Shown piece by piece: positions 17,250-26,350 of a stretch of 64,000 bases of DNA (position 1 is its first letter; each line of letters starts with the position of its first letter). Origin of the DNA: Oscillospiraceae bacterium (lineage in GTDB: Bacteria > Bacillota > Clostridia > Oscillospirales > Acutalibacteraceae); contig SVOT01000001.1 in assembly GCA_015066225.1 (NCBI GenBank), positions 1 to 64,000 on the forward strand. Reading direction: 5' to 3'. Position numbers and translations under genes: made by a program. The notes under the pieces are model-generated. The model ran no database searches. It had not been told where the DNA came from and saw only the letters and a list, made by a program, of their open reading frames with translations.

Positions 17250-17309
17250 GCACTATTCATCAAACTCCCTTATTACGCATATCAATGTTGTAATAAAGGA
17301 GTTGTGTTT

Positions 17310-17789
17310 ATGTTTGTTTTATCTGTGAAATCCCGGAAAATTAAGCTGTATGCCTGTGTTTTTGCAGGAGTTTGTGCTGTTTTGCTGCTTGCAACGGCTA
17401 TTTTGTCGGGCTCAGATAAAGCCGATTCAAAATCTGTATGGTATAATGTCTCAGCAAAAAGTGCAGAGGAGCGTATTGCCTTTGCCGAGCAATTCGGGTG
17501 GAATGTTGAAAAAACTCCTGTTGAAATCAAAAATGTTGTGATACCCGTTGAGTTCAACGACGTTTACAAAAATTATAATGACTTGCAGCTTTCACAGGGG
17601 CTTGATTTAACCGCCTTCGCAGGTGAGCAGGTCAGCCGGTTTTCTTATGTGATTACCAATTATCCCGGGTATCCCGAGGGTACCGATTATATAAGGCTGA
17701 ATATTCTTGTGCATAACGGTGCTGTTATCGGCGGTGACGTGTGCTCTGTAAAATTAGGCGGATTTATGCACGGGTTTGAAAAGGAGTGA
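17310..17789 (+). CDS. DUF4830 membrane-anchored protein
   Basis: 159 residues. One N-terminal transmembrane helix (about 10-32) is followed by an extracytoplasmic domain with the DUF4830 hallmarks: AEERIAFAEQFGWNVE, IPVEFNDVYKNYNDLQLSQG, and a C-terminal GGDVCSVKLGGFMHGF. Function is unknown; the family is common in Oscillospiraceae. The start ATG 17310 has AAAGGAG 7 bases upstream, while the GTG at 17304 lies too close to it. It is followed after 4 bases by the pseudouridine synthase gene. Confidence 0.8.
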   Translation: MFVLSVKSRKIKLYACVFAGVCAVLLLATAILSGSDKADSKSVWYNVSAKSAEERIAFAEQFGWNVEKTPVEIKNVVIPVEFNDVYKNYNDLQLSQGLDLTAFAGEQVSRFSYVITNYPGYPEGTDYIRLNILVHNGAVIGGDVCSVKLGGFMHGFEKE

Positions 17790-17793
17790 TGCT

Positions 17794-18522
17794 ATGAAAA
17801 AAGAGCGTATTGACAAAATAATATCGTCACAAGGCTTATTATCACGAAGTGAGGTAAAGCTTCTCATAAAAAAGGGGCTTGTCAGCGTTAATGGGATCTG
17901 CGTTACAGACAGCGGCTTCAAGGCATCATATGAGGATGACATAACGGTTGATGGACAACCCCTTAACAGCAGTGAGTTTACGTATATTATGCTCAATAAG
18001 CCAAAGGGCGTTGTCAGCGCCTCTGACGATAAAAAGGATGTAACTGTTGTTGACATTTTACCGGACGAGCTTAAACGTAAAAGGCTTTTTCCGGCAGGTC
18101 GCCTTGATAAGGATACTACAGGCTTTTCATTGATAACGGATGATGGGGATTTTGCCCACAGAATTCTGTCACCTGCACGCCACGTAAAGAAAACGTATTT
18201 AGCAAGAGTTTCCGGCAGAATTGATTTGGAAAGGGCGATTAAGGCATTTGAAGAGGGTGTTGTTCTGGGTGACGGAACGGTTCTTCTTTCAGCAGGTCTT
18301 GAATTGCTTGAAGATGCAGATGAACCACTTTTTAAGGTTGTAATAAAAGAGGGGAAGTATCATCAGATAAAAAGAATGTTTTTAACGTTGGGTGTTTCGG
18401 TCACGGAGCTTAAAAGAGTTGCAATCGGTGGGCTGAGGCTGGATGAAACTCTTGAGCCCGGGCAGGCACGTTTGCTTAGCAAGGATGAATTGGATTTGAT
18501 AGAAAACGGCGCATTGAACTGA
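17794..18522 (+). CDS. 16S/23S rRNA pseudouridine synthase, RsuA/RluB family
   Basis: 242 residues. An S4 RNA-binding domain (1-60, RIDKIISSQGLLSRSEVKLL) precedes the catalytic domain with PAGRLDKDTTGFSL, where Asp105 is the nucleophile. The short single-domain form and the motif LMLNKPKG-like IMLNKPKGVVSA fit RsuA-type enzymes, which convert uridine 516 of 16S rRNA; RluB/E cannot be excluded. The start ATG 17794 has AAGGAG 7 bases upstream; the longer frame overlaps the DUF4830 gene. Confidence 0.88.
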   Translation: MKKERIDKIISSQGLLSRSEVKLLIKKGLVSVNGICVTDSGFKASYEDDITVDGQPLNSSEFTYIMLNKPKGVVSASDDKKDVTVVDILPDELKRKRLFPAGRLDKDTTGFSLITDDGDFAHRILSPARHVKKTYLARVSGRIDLERAIKAFEEGVVLGDGTVLLSAGLELLEDADEPLFKVVIKEGKYHQIKRMFLTLGVSVTELKRVAIGGLRLDETLEPGQARLLSKDELDLIENGALN

Positions 18523-18629
18523 ATTTCTCCGGATTTTATTAATTTGTAGTTTTTTGCATTTAAAACAAGAAAAAGAGCCCTAAAGTAAACATTTTGCATA
18601 AAAATATTTGGGAAATATAAAAAAAAGGC

Positions 18630-18658
18630 TTGCAAAATTGTGCAAAGTTGTGTATTAT
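18630..18658 (+). promoter_or_regulatory. promoter of CdaR-type regulator
   Basis: TTGCAA (18630-18635), 17 bases, TATTAT (18653-18658). Confidence 0.7.
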
Positions 18659-18707
18659 GTATAACTGTCAAATGTTAATTTGTTAAAAATTATCGGAGGT
18701 CATAATA

Positions 18708-19793
18708 ATGTCCAACAGAGTGTTCCAGAGTGTTATTCACCAAATGCGTGATGTTGTTGACAGAACAATCGGTATAATCGACGAGTCAGGTGCCGTTATT
18801 GCCTGCAGCGATTTAACAAGAATCGGCGAGGTTCGTAACGTTAATACCGCTTCTGTTTTCTCAGCATCTTCTTTTGTTGCTTTTGATGGATGTCTTTATC
18901 AATCTTTCGGTACTCATATGCGTCCCGACAATGCTGTTTTTGTTGAGGGGGATGATGCTGCCGCCCAGAATTACATAGGCGTTCTCAGCGTTGCTCTTTC
19001 AAGCATCAAACAGTTCTATGATGAAAAATACGACAGAAGCAACTTTGTTAAAAATATCATCCTTGATAATATCCTTCCCGGTGATATTTACCTCAAAGCA
19101 CGCGAGCTTCATTTTAACAATGATTCAACAAGAGTTGTTTTTCTCATAAGACTTCTCGATAAAGCAGATGTTTCTGTTTACGATGGAATTCAGAGCTTGT
19201 TCCCTGACAAAACAAAAGACTTTGTTATCAATATCAGCGAATCTGATATTGCTCTTGTAAAAGAGGTTAAAAGTGATATCGACGGCAAAGCTCTTGCGAG
19301 CCTTGCCCGTTCAGTTGCAGACTCTCTTTCCTCAGAGTTCTATGCACACGCTCTTATCGGTATCGGTACACCTGTTGTTGGTGTTAAGGACCTTGCAAAA
19401 TCCTTCAAGGAAGCACAGGTTGCTCTTGAGGTCGGTAAGGTTTTCGACACGGAGCGCAACATTGTAAGCTACGACCATCTTGGTATTGCACGTCTTATTT
19501 ACCAGCTTCCCACAACTCTTTGTGAGATGTTCCTTAAAGAAATTTTCAAGGTTGGTTCAATCGAGACCCTTGACCAGGAAACACTTTTCACAATTCAGCG
19601 TTTCTTTGAAAACAATCTTAACGTTTCCGAAACATCAAGAAAATTGTTCGTTCACCGTAACACCCTTGTTTACAGACTTGAGAAAATCAAAAAGCTCACA
19701 GGTCTTGATCTCAGAGAGTTTGATGATGCAATCGTGTTCAAGGTAGCTCTTATGGTTAAGAAGTATCTTGATGCAAACCCCGTTAAATATTAA
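18708..19793 (+). CDS. CdaR/PucR-family transcriptional regulator
   Basis: 361 residues. A sensory N-terminal region (DRTIGIIDESGAVIACSD) precedes a central GGDEF-like degenerate domain and a C-terminal PucR helix-turn-helix: FFENNLNVSETSRKLFVHRN followed by TLVYRLEKI. This layout is that of CdaR (sugar diacid regulator). Its own gene is monocistronic with a strong GGAGG site. The target operon cannot be read from the window; the neighbours rsuA and ftsEX are not typical targets. Confidence 0.85.
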   Translation: MSNRVFQSVIHQMRDVVDRTIGIIDESGAVIACSDLTRIGEVRNVNTASVFSASSFVAFDGCLYQSFGTHMRPDNAVFVEGDDAAAQNYIGVLSVALSSIKQFYDEKYDRSNFVKNIILDNILPGDIYLKARELHFNNDSTRVVFLIRLLDKADVSVYDGIQSLFPDKTKDFVINISESDIALVKEVKSDIDGKALASLARSVADSLSSEFYAHALIGIGTPVVGVKDLAKSFKEAQVALEVGKVFDTERNIVSYDHLGIARLIYQLPTTLCEMFLKEIFKVGSIETLDQETLFTIQRFFENNLNVSETSRKLFVHRNTLVYRLEKIKKLTGLDLREFDDAIVFKVALMVKKYLDANPVKY

Positions 19794-19839
19794 TATTTTA
19801 TTAAGATTGAAAAAATAGCACATTTTCATTACAAAAGGG

Positions 19840-19868
19840 TTACATTTTGTAATAAGATGTGCTATAAT
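19840..19868 (+). promoter_or_regulatory. promoter of ftsE-ftsX-pcsB operon
   Basis: TTACAT (19840-19845), 17 bases, TATAAT (19863-19868), followed about 35 bases later by the ftsE start. Confidence 0.75.
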
Positions 19869-19902
19869 TGTTTTCGTAATAAACTAAGATAGGGTGTTGA
19901 AC

Positions 19903-20751
19903 TTGATAGAATTCAAAGGCGTCACAAAAATATATGAAGACACCGAAACAAAAGCCCTCGATAATCTTGATATCAGGATTGAAACAGGTGAATTTGTTTT
20001 TATCGTCGGTTCTTCAGGCGCAGGTAAAAGTACTCTTTTAAAGCTTATGATGCGTGAAGAGGTGCCAACCTCAGGTACAATCAACATTAACGGCTTTAAT
20101 CTCAATACATTGAAAAAAAGACAGATTCCTTATTTCAGAAGGTCTCTTGGTATTGTTTTTCAGGATTTCAGACTTATTCCTTCAATGAATGTTTATGATA
20201 ACATCGCCTATGCAATGCGTGTTATAGGTTCAAGGGAGTCTGCAATCAGAAAACGTGTTCCTTATTTATTGGGCCTTGTTGGTCTTAACTCAAAAGCAAG
20301 GTCAAAGCCAAATCAGCTTTCGGGCGGTGAGCAGCAGCGTGTTGCGCTTGCAAGAGCATTGGCAAATAACGCAAGTATGATTATTGCGGACGAGCCCACC
20401 GGCAACATTGACCCCAAAATGTCATATGAAATTGTTGACCTTCTTAACCATATCAATGCTGACGGAACAACAATTATTATGGTTACTCACGATTATCATT
20501 TGGTTAAAACCTTTAATCATCGTGTTATAACAATCAAAAACGGTAAGATTGAAAGTGATTATCCCGATGCATCGCATATTGATGTAGAACCCTACTCATT
20601 TGATGGTCCCGAAAATGAAATCAGCTCATATTTCATTGAGGAAGATAACGGTAACCTTGATTATCTTATGGAGACATACGGTGTTCTCGGTGATGAAGCA
20701 TTGGATGACGCCGTTATTGAAATCCCGGGAGAGGAGGGTGTTGCTCAATGA
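19903..20751 (+). CDS. ftsE: cell division ATP-binding protein FtsE
   Basis: 282 residues. ABC ATPase: Walker A GSSGAGKST (36-44), Q-loop FQDFRLIPSMNVYDNI, signature LSGGEQQRVALARAL, Walker B MIIADEPTGNID and the H-loop VTHD. With FtsX it forms the membrane complex that activates a septal peptidoglycan hydrolase. The start is best read as TTG 19903 with AGGG 8 bases upstream, giving the usual MIEF beginning; GTG 19894 is possible. The protein is about 50 residues longer than typical FtsE, with an acidic C-terminal tail after the ATPase core. Its stop overlaps the ftsX start by 4 bases. Confidence 0.93.
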   Translation: MIEFKGVTKIYEDTETKALDNLDIRIETGEFVFIVGSSGAGKSTLLKLMMREEVPTSGTININGFNLNTLKKRQIPYFRRSLGIVFQDFRLIPSMNVYDNIAYAMRVIGSRESAIRKRVPYLLGLVGLNSKARSKPNQLSGGEQQRVALARALANNASMIIADEPTGNIDPKMSYEIVDLLNHINADGTTIIMVTHDYHLVKTFNHRVITIKNGKIESDYPDASHIDVEPYSFDGPENEISSYFIEEDNGNLDYLMETYGVLGDEALDDAVIEIPGEEGVAQ

Positions 20752-21662
20752 AAGGTGCCAGTTTAGGATATCTTACCCGTGAGGGCTTCAGAAACATTTG
20801 GGTAAACCGCCTTTTATCCCTTGCGACAATCGTTGTTCTTGTTTCTTGCCTTATTATTGTCGGCAGCGGCTTGTTGGTTTTCTTTAACATCAATGCCGTT
20901 CTCGACCTTATCGAGGGTCAGAACGTTGTTATGGTTTATGTTAATGATGAAGCCGATGAATTTCTGACACAGACTCTCGGCGTTCAGCTTGAAACGCTTG
21001 ATAATGTTTCATCGGTTGAATTTGTACCGAGAGAGGAAGCGTTTGAAAGGCAAAAGGCTGAGTATGGTGACAAAGCCTCGCTTCTTGATGGGCTTTCAGC
21101 CGAAATTTTGCCCGACGCGTATAAAGTTACGGTTGAGGACCTTGAGTTGTTTGATAAAACCGTTAGCGATATCAAAAAGCTCGATAATGTTTTACAGATT
21201 CACGAAAACAGTGATCTGGCAGGTAAGCTTGCAAGTATCAGAAATGCTGTGACGTACATAAGCATCGGCATTGTTTCAATTCTCTTTTTTGTTTCATTGT
21301 TTATTGTTTCAAATACAATCCGCATCACAATTTACAACCGTAGGCTTGAAATCAGCATTATGAAGGCGGTTGGTGCAACAAACTCCTTTATCAGATGGCC
21401 TTTTATTGTTGAAGGTATCCTTTTAGGCTTGTTCTCAGCCTTACTTGGCTTGGGCTTGCAGTACGGTGTTTATTCAATTGCATCAATCTGGCTCGGTAAT
21501 ATTCTTTCAATGCTTGGTGGCCAGGCTGTAAGCTTCCTGGATTATATCTGGCTTTTGTTCGGTATATTTGCATTCATCGGTGTTGTAATCGGTGCATTCG
21601 GTAGTATTATTTCTCTTAACAAATATCTCAAGGAGCATAATAATGTTGTTGAAAACGACTAA
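20748..21662 (+). CDS. ftsX: cell division protein FtsX
   Basis: 304 residues. One N-terminal membrane helix follows GYLTREGFRNIWVNRLLSLAT, then an extracellular loop (about 55-165), then three helices with the FtsX/MacB permease core TIYNRRLEISIMKAVGATNS. It couples cytoplasmic FtsE ATP hydrolysis to activation of the extracellular hydrolase. ATGA overlap with ftsE and a 20-base overlap with the following M23 peptidase gene show tight translational linkage. Confidence 0.95.
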   Translation: MKGASLGYLTREGFRNIWVNRLLSLATIVVLVSCLIIVGSGLLVFFNINAVLDLIEGQNVVMVYVNDEADEFLTQTLGVQLETLDNVSSVEFVPREEAFERQKAEYGDKASLLDGLSAEILPDAYKVTVEDLELFDKTVSDIKKLDNVLQIHENSDLAGKLASIRNAVTYISIGIVSILFFVSLFIVSNTIRITIYNRRLEISIMKAVGATNSFIRWPFIVEGILLGLFSALLGLGLQYGVYSIASIWLGNILSMLGGQAVSFLDYIWLLFGIFAFIGVVIGAFGSIISLNKYLKEHNNVVEND

Positions 21663-22980
21663 TAAACTCAATAAAATAGTCAGCCTACTTCTTGCTGTTA
21701 CGATAATTTTGAGCGTTTGTTCACTTAGCGTTTTTGCTCTTACAGACGCAGAAAAGCAGGAGTATGAAGACAAAATTGCTGATATTAAAGATCAGATTGC
21801 TGAAAACGAAAAGAAAATTGAAGAATTAAAGGCTGAGGCTGCAACTTATGATGACGAAATCAGCACTCTTCAGGAAAAAATCGACGTTTTGCAGGATCAA
21901 ATCGACCTTTATAATGAGGCAATCGCAGTTATTGATGCCGATATAGCAGACATTGATAACCAGATTACAGGCATTGAAAACGAAATTGATGCACTTAACA
22001 AGCAAATCGATAAGCTTGATAAACAGGTTCTTGATATTGAGCAGAAAATTGCTGATACATATACACTTCTCGGTGAAAGAATCCGTGTTGCATATATGTC
22101 GGGTGCCGGTACACCACTTGAGTTTTTGCTCACAACAGATGATTTTGAGTTTCAATCATATCTTGAGCGTGTTGAGCTTCTCGAAAGGATTGCCGAGCAC
22201 GACGATAAATTGGTAAAGGATCTTGAAGATGATATTGAGAGCCTTAAAGCCAAGGTTATTGAAATCAAGGATATGCAGACAAGACTTGACGGAAAAATCA
22301 AAGAGCTTGACGAAGTTAAAAAAGAGCATGAAGCAAAGAAGCAGGAACAGGTTGATGCCCGTAAGGTTATTGAAGACGCTGAGGCGGAAATTCAGGCGGA
22401 CCTTGATAAGGTTATGTCGGTTGTTAACAAGCTCAACCAGACAAGTGCCGAGTATGAAGCAATCATCGAAAAGGGCGAAGCAACAATTCTCGATTACGAA
22501 GATAAGCTTGCTCAACAGAATGAATCATACGGCTCAGGTGTTGTTTCGGGCGATATGATATGGCCCTTGCCTTATTCAGATACCTATGTATCTTCTTCAT
22601 TTAAAATGAGAACTCTTAACGGTGTCACAAGACAGCATAACGGTATTGATATCTGCCGTTGGGGCGGTACACACGGTGCAACTATTGTGGCAGTTAAAGA
22701 GGGTACTGTTGAAACCGCATATCACAGCGGTTATAACGGTGGCTTTGGTCTTTACGTTGTTATTAACCACGGTAACGGTGTCAAGACTTATTATGCACAC
22801 CTCTCTTCAACAGCTGTCAATGTTGGGGATTACGTTACTCAAGGCACAACAATCGGTTATGCCGGAAATACGGGTTATTCATTCGGTGCTCACTTGCACT
22901 TCGGTGTAATGGTTAACGGCGGTTGGGTCAACCCTATGAACTATCTTACCAAGCCCGCGGGTCTTGAGATAGTAGGTTAA
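21643..22980 (+). CDS. EnvC/PcsB-like coiled-coil M23 peptidoglycan hydrolase or activator
   Basis: 445 residues. A signal peptide (about 1-32, ending SVFA) is followed by a long coiled coil (about 35-285), as in EnvC and PcsB/CwlO partners of FtsEX, and by a C-terminal M23/LytM domain. The metallopeptidase ligands appear intact: HNGIDICRWG (H and D) and GAHLHFGV (HLH), so it may be an active endopeptidase rather than an inactive activator. The start ATG 21643 lies inside the end of ftsX with AGGAG 7 bases upstream. The three genes encode a complete septal hydrolase module. Confidence 0.92.
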   Translation: MLLKTTNKLNKIVSLLLAVTIILSVCSLSVFALTDAEKQEYEDKIADIKDQIAENEKKIEELKAEAATYDDEISTLQEKIDVLQDQIDLYNEAIAVIDADIADIDNQITGIENEIDALNKQIDKLDKQVLDIEQKIADTYTLLGERIRVAYMSGAGTPLEFLLTTDDFEFQSYLERVELLERIAEHDDKLVKDLEDDIESLKAKVIEIKDMQTRLDGKIKELDEVKKEHEAKKQEQVDARKVIEDAEAEIQADLDKVMSVVNKLNQTSAEYEAIIEKGEATILDYEDKLAQQNESYGSGVVSGDMIWPLPYSDTYVSSSFKMRTLNGVTRQHNGIDICRWGGTHGATIVAVKEGTVETAYHSGYNGGFGLYVVINHGNGVKTYYAHLSSTAVNVGDYVTQGTTIGYAGNTGYSFGAHLHFGVMVNGGWVNPMNYLTKPAGLEIVG

Positions 22981-22986
22981 TAAAAC

Positions 22987-23025
22987 ACTCCTCTTTTTCA
23001 TATTGTGTGAAAAAGGGGAGTTTTT
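22987..23025 (+). terminator. terminator that contains the ribosome binding site of the next gene
   Basis: A 14-bp stem (22987-23000 with 23008-23021, one G-U pair) followed by TTTTT. The 3' arm contains AAAGGGGAG, the ribosome binding site for the gene starting at ATG 23026. Confidence 0.85.
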
Positions 23026-23712
23026 ATGTTGGTATTAAAAATTGTTTCAGATAAGCCTGTTTGCAAAAAACGAAGCCTTTTCAAGAAACGAAAAGATATA
23101 AATTTCATCGAAAGAAAAAGGGTTGTATTGAACGGGAAGCTGTTTTATATAGCGGAAATACCGGAATCTCTGCTTGAATCACATGACACACAAAGGCTAT
23201 TTAATGCCTTTAAGGGGAGAATTATCGTTGCTGATAATATGAAACAAGTTATTGATAACAGTTATTTGTTTCAACCGTATGAATATTATCAAAGAGCTTT
23301 TTTATCATCTCTGATTTCAAGGGTAAAATCAGAGGATGTCTTTGACAGATGTGTGCTTCTGAAAATAAAAACATTTAAAAAGTGCGATGAAATAACGGAG
23401 CTTGTTAAAATTTCAAAAAAAGTGAATGTTTGTGCTGAAAAGTATTTTGATTTTGACGGGATTTATAGCTATTGTTTCGAGAAATACGGTGCAGTTATTC
23501 ACAGAGTAAATACTGTAGATAATAACACAAATCAATGCTTTTTCTGCGATTTAACAGGGTGCGATGTGCCGCAAGGCATATCTGTTTATTATAAAGGAAT
23601 AAGAGAACGGCTCAGCCCGGATAAAAGCTACTTTTCAGCAAATGCTGATGTTGAGCTTTTAGAAAATCTGGGTATTTCACGGGAGGAAGCGTCGGCTGTT
23701 ATTTATGCTTGA
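23026..23712 (+). CDS. hypothetical protein
   Basis: 228 residues, basic N terminus (CKKRSLFKKRKDINFIERKR), no membrane helix or signal peptide. A middle LFNAFKGRIIVADN and a C-terminal CFFCDLTGCDVPQGI stretch show no motif I recognise. The end DVELLENLGISREEASAVIYA resembles a small helical domain. The ribosome binding site is buried in the terminator hairpin of the preceding pcsB-like gene, so it is either read through from that operon or poorly expressed. The promoter of greA overlaps its 3' end. Confidence 0.6.
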   Translation: MLVLKIVSDKPVCKKRSLFKKRKDINFIERKRVVLNGKLFYIAEIPESLLESHDTQRLFNAFKGRIIVADNMKQVIDNSYLFQPYEYYQRAFLSSLISRVKSEDVFDRCVLLKIKTFKKCDEITELVKISKKVNVCAEKYFDFDGIYSYCFEKYGAVIHRVNTVDNNTNQCFFCDLTGCDVPQGISVYYKGIRERLSPDKSYFSANADVELLENLGISREEASAVIYA

Positions 23713-23737
23713 CTTTTGTGTTCTTATTTAATATAAT
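23709..23737 (+). promoter_or_regulatory. promoter of greA
   Basis: TTGACT (23709-23714) overlaps the stop of the upstream gene; 17 bases later TATAAT (23732-23737). Confidence 0.85.
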
Positions 23738-23787
23738 ACTACTTATGAATTTTACAATTTGTGTAATATATGAGAGGATGTAATTCA

Positions 23788-24276
23788 ATGGCACAGGATA
23801 TTGTTTTAACCAAAGAAGGTTATGAGGAGCTTTCACAGAAACTCCAGGTTTTAAAGTCTGAGGGCCGTTCAGAGATTGCCGAAAAACTCAAAGTTGCCCG
23901 TTCTTTTGGCGACCTTTCGGAAAACAGCGAATACGACGAAGCTAAATCCGAGCAGGCAAAGCTCGAGGCAGAAATCAACGATATTGAGGCTATTCTTTCA
24001 AGAGCAACAATCATCGATGAAGCAGCAAACACCAATACAGAGGTTGTTCACCTCGGCTCTATTGTTTCAATCAAAAGCACAGCCAAGGGCTCAAAAGAAC
24101 TCACATACACAATCACAGGCTTCGCTCAGGCCGATCCTATGAGGGGCAGAATTTCTGATGAATCACCCGTGGCAAAGGCTCTTATGGGTCACAAGGTGGG
24201 CGACAAGGTTGAGGTTGAAGCTCCCGCAGGTGTATTCACCTACAAAATTGTCAAAATTGACGTTGAACAAAAATAA
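23788..24276 (+). CDS. greA: transcription elongation factor GreA
   Basis: 162 residues, the normal length. The N-terminal coiled coil (VLTKEGYEELSQKLQVLK) carries the acidic tip in GDLSENSEYDEAK, which enters the RNA polymerase secondary channel. The C-terminal FKBP-like domain ends DESPVAKALMGHKVGDKVEV. It rescues arrested RNA polymerase by stimulating transcript cleavage. ATG 23788 is preferred to ATG 23770, because AGAGGA lies between them at suitable spacing. Confidence 0.96.
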   Translation: MAQDIVLTKEGYEELSQKLQVLKSEGRSEIAEKLKVARSFGDLSENSEYDEAKSEQAKLEAEINDIEAILSRATIIDEAANTNTEVVHLGSIVSIKSTAKGSKELTYTITGFAQADPMRGRISDESPVAKALMGHKVGDKVEVEAPAGVFTYKIVKIDVEQK

Positions 24277-24283
24277 AAAAATT

Positions 24284-24318
24284 AAGCCGATTTATGCGAA
24301 AGCATAAATTGGCTTTTA
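24284..24318 (+). terminator. terminator after greA
   Basis: A 14-bp stem beginning AAGCCGATTTATGC, GAAA loop, complementary arm, then TTTATA. One G-U pair is present. Confidence 0.88.
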
Positions 24319-24332
24319 TAATAGGTGTTGAT

Positions 24333-25079
24333 ATGAGAAGAAGTTTCGTTTTTGTTGCATTGCTGTTGATTATTTCTATGCTTTGCGGTTGTTCTCAAAA
24401 CGGTAATGGTGTTATTGTTCAGAAGCCTACGGTTGCACTTGAAGCAGGCGTTTCTGCCGAAAAGGCTTTTGAGGAGCTGAATGCACAGTCGGAATATTCT
24501 GAAATAAAATTCAACGACGTTTTTGATGTTGTTGCTGCGTTGGAAAACGGCAAAACCGATTATGCAATAGTTGACAGTTACCAGCTTGAGTCCTTGAAGA
24601 AATACAATGATGTAAACATTAGGGTTGAGAAAGAGCTCGATTACAAAGCTGATTACTGTCTTTATTTCTCTTCAGAAAATGAGAAGCTTCGCGAAAGCTT
24701 CGATTTTGCTATAAAAGAACTCAAAAACGACGGAACTTTTGAAAATATTAAAAAGGCATTTATACAATCGTATGAGTATGATAATACCATAATCGATCCT
24801 GTAAATGGTAAGCTGGTGATGCTGTGTGTTTCCGATGAGCGTACCTATGACGGGGTGGCTTTTGGAATGGATTTTTATATGATACGAGAAATTACCGCAA
24901 TGCTTGGCTATGAGCTTGATTTTGTCAGCGTCGATTTCGATGAATTATTTATAAAGCTCGAAAACGGTGAAGGGGATTTTGTTGGCGGCGCTGTTGAATT
25001 CACACAGGAAAGAGCGAGCTCATATCTTGCCAGTGAATCATATTACAGTGATAATTATTATCTGGTTACAAATGAATAA
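24333..25079 (+). CDS. solute-binding lipoprotein (SBP_bac_3-like), orphan
   Basis: 248 residues. A lipoprotein signal peptide ends in LCGC with the acylated Cys20. The mature part has two half-domains typical of amino-acid type periplasmic-binding proteins: GKTDYAIVDSYQLESLKKYN and GEGDFVGGAVEFT. The start is ATG 24333 with TAGGTG upstream; the longer frame would place translation in the greA terminator. No ABC permease or ATPase is adjacent, so it is an orphan receptor or works with components encoded elsewhere. Confidence 0.78.
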   Translation: MRRSFVFVALLLIISMLCGCSQNGNGVIVQKPTVALEAGVSAEKAFEELNAQSEYSEIKFNDVFDVVAALENGKTDYAIVDSYQLESLKKYNDVNIRVEKELDYKADYCLYFSSENEKLRESFDFAIKELKNDGTFENIKKAFIQSYEYDNTIIDPVNGKLVMLCVSDERTYDGVAFGMDFYMIREITAMLGYELDFVSVDFDELFIKLENGEGDFVGGAVEFTQERASSYLASESYYSDNYYLVTNE

Positions 25080-25084
25080 AAAAT

Positions 25085-25118
25085 AAAACCTTCAATGCAA
25101 ATGCATTGAAGGTTTTTT
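25085..25118. terminator. bidirectional terminator between the lipoprotein gene and gap
   Basis: A 14-bp perfect stem from AAAACCTTCAATGC with a 4-base loop; T-runs flank it on both strands. Confidence 0.92.
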
Positions 25119-25132
25119 GTTTGTTTAATTAA

Positions 25133-26170
25133 TTATGCAAGCTCTGCGAAGTATTTGATAGTTCTAACCATCTGGCTTGTGTAGCTGTTTTCATTGTCGT
25201 ACCAAGAAACAACCTGAACTTCATAGAGATCGTCAGCAACTTTTGCTACCATTGTCTGTGTAGCATCGAAGAGTGAACCGTATTTCATGCCGATAACGTC
25301 TGAAGAAACGATTTCATCTGTGTTGTAGCCGAAAGACTCAGAAGCAGCAGCTTTCATTGCAGCGTTGATGCCTTCTTTTGTAACGTCTGCGCCCTTAACA
25401 ACAGCTGTAAGGATTGTTGTTGAACCTGTGGGAACAGGAACACGCTGTGCAGAACCGATGAGTTTGCCGTTAAGCTCGGGGATAACAAGACCGATAGCCT
25501 TTGCAGCACCTGTTGAGTTGGGAACGATGTTAGCAGCACCTGCACGAGCTCTTCTCATATCGCCTTTTCTGTGGGGACCGTCAAGAATCATCTGGTCGCC
25601 TGTGTAAGCGTGGATTGTGCTCATGATACCGCTCTGGATGGGAGCGTAGTCGTTAAGAGCTTTTGCCATGGGAGCAAGGCAGTTTGTTGTGCAAGATGCA
25701 GCAGAGATGATCTGGTCATCAGCTGTAAGAGTATCTTCGTTTACAGAGAAAACGATTGTTTTGAGGTCATTGCCTGCGGGAGCAGAAATAACAACCTTCT
25801 TAGCACCGGCATTGATGTGAGCCATGCTCTTTTCTTTTGAGCAGTAGAAGCCTGTGCATTCAAGAACAACGTCAACACCGATTTCGCCCCAGGGGAGTTC
25901 AGCAGCGTTAGCCATTGCGTAGATTTTGAGTGTTTTGCCGTCAACTGTGATTGTGCCTTCTTCGTCGTTTGCTTCAACAGTGTGAAGGTTTTCGCCGATT
26001 CTGCCACAGTAGCCGCCCTGAGCTGTGTCGTATTTGAGAAGCTGAGCAAGCATTGAGGGTTTTGTAAGGTCGTTGATAGCTACTACTTCGTAACCTTCAG
26101 CGCCGAACATCTGACGGAATGCGAGACGGCCGATACGACCGAAACCGTTAATTGCAACTTTAACTGACAT
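25133..26170 (-). CDS. gap: glyceraldehyde-3-phosphate dehydrogenase, type I
   Basis: 345 residues. N-terminal [17 protein letters not shown]-binding motif and the active site [12 protein letters not shown] with nucleophile Cys160. It oxidises glyceraldehyde 3-phosphate to 1,3-bisphosphoglycerate in glycolysis. The start is ATG 26170 with GGAGGTAA 8 bases upstream. It stands alone, away from pgk and other glycolytic genes. Confidence 0.97.
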   Translation of the reverse strand: MSVKVAINGFGRIGRLAFRQMFGAEGYEVVAINDLTKPSMLAQLLKYDTAQGGYCGRIGENLHTVEANDEEGTITVDGKTLKIYAMANAAELPWGEIGVDVVLECTGFYCSKEKSMAHINAGAKKVVISAPAGNDLKTIVFSVNEDTLTADDQIISAASCTTNCLAPMAKALNDYAPIQSGIMSTIHAYTGDQMILDGPHRKGDMRRARAGAANIVPNSTGAAKAIGLVIPELNGKLIGSAQRVPVPTGSTTILTAVVKGADVTKEGINAAMKAAASESFGYNTDEIVSSDVIGMKYGSLFDATQTMVAKVADDLYEVQVVSWYDNENSYTSQMVRTIKYFAELA

Positions 26171-26215
26171 TTGAGTTACCTCCAAATATTTTTAGTTTAG
26201 TTTTTAACCTTATTT

Positions 26216-26243
26216 ATTTTAACATAAAATTGAATAAATGCAA
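26216..26243 (-). promoter_or_regulatory. promoter of gap
   Basis: On the minus strand TTGCAT (26243-26238), 16 bases, TAAAAT (26221-26216). Confidence 0.6.
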
Positions 26244-26350
26244 GGACTTTGACATAATTTTAACTTGTATTTGAAAGTTTTGTCACATTGTAAAAAAAAT
26301 CATATCAAAGCCATAAAAAATGGGGCATTTTTTCCAATTATAGTTAAAAA

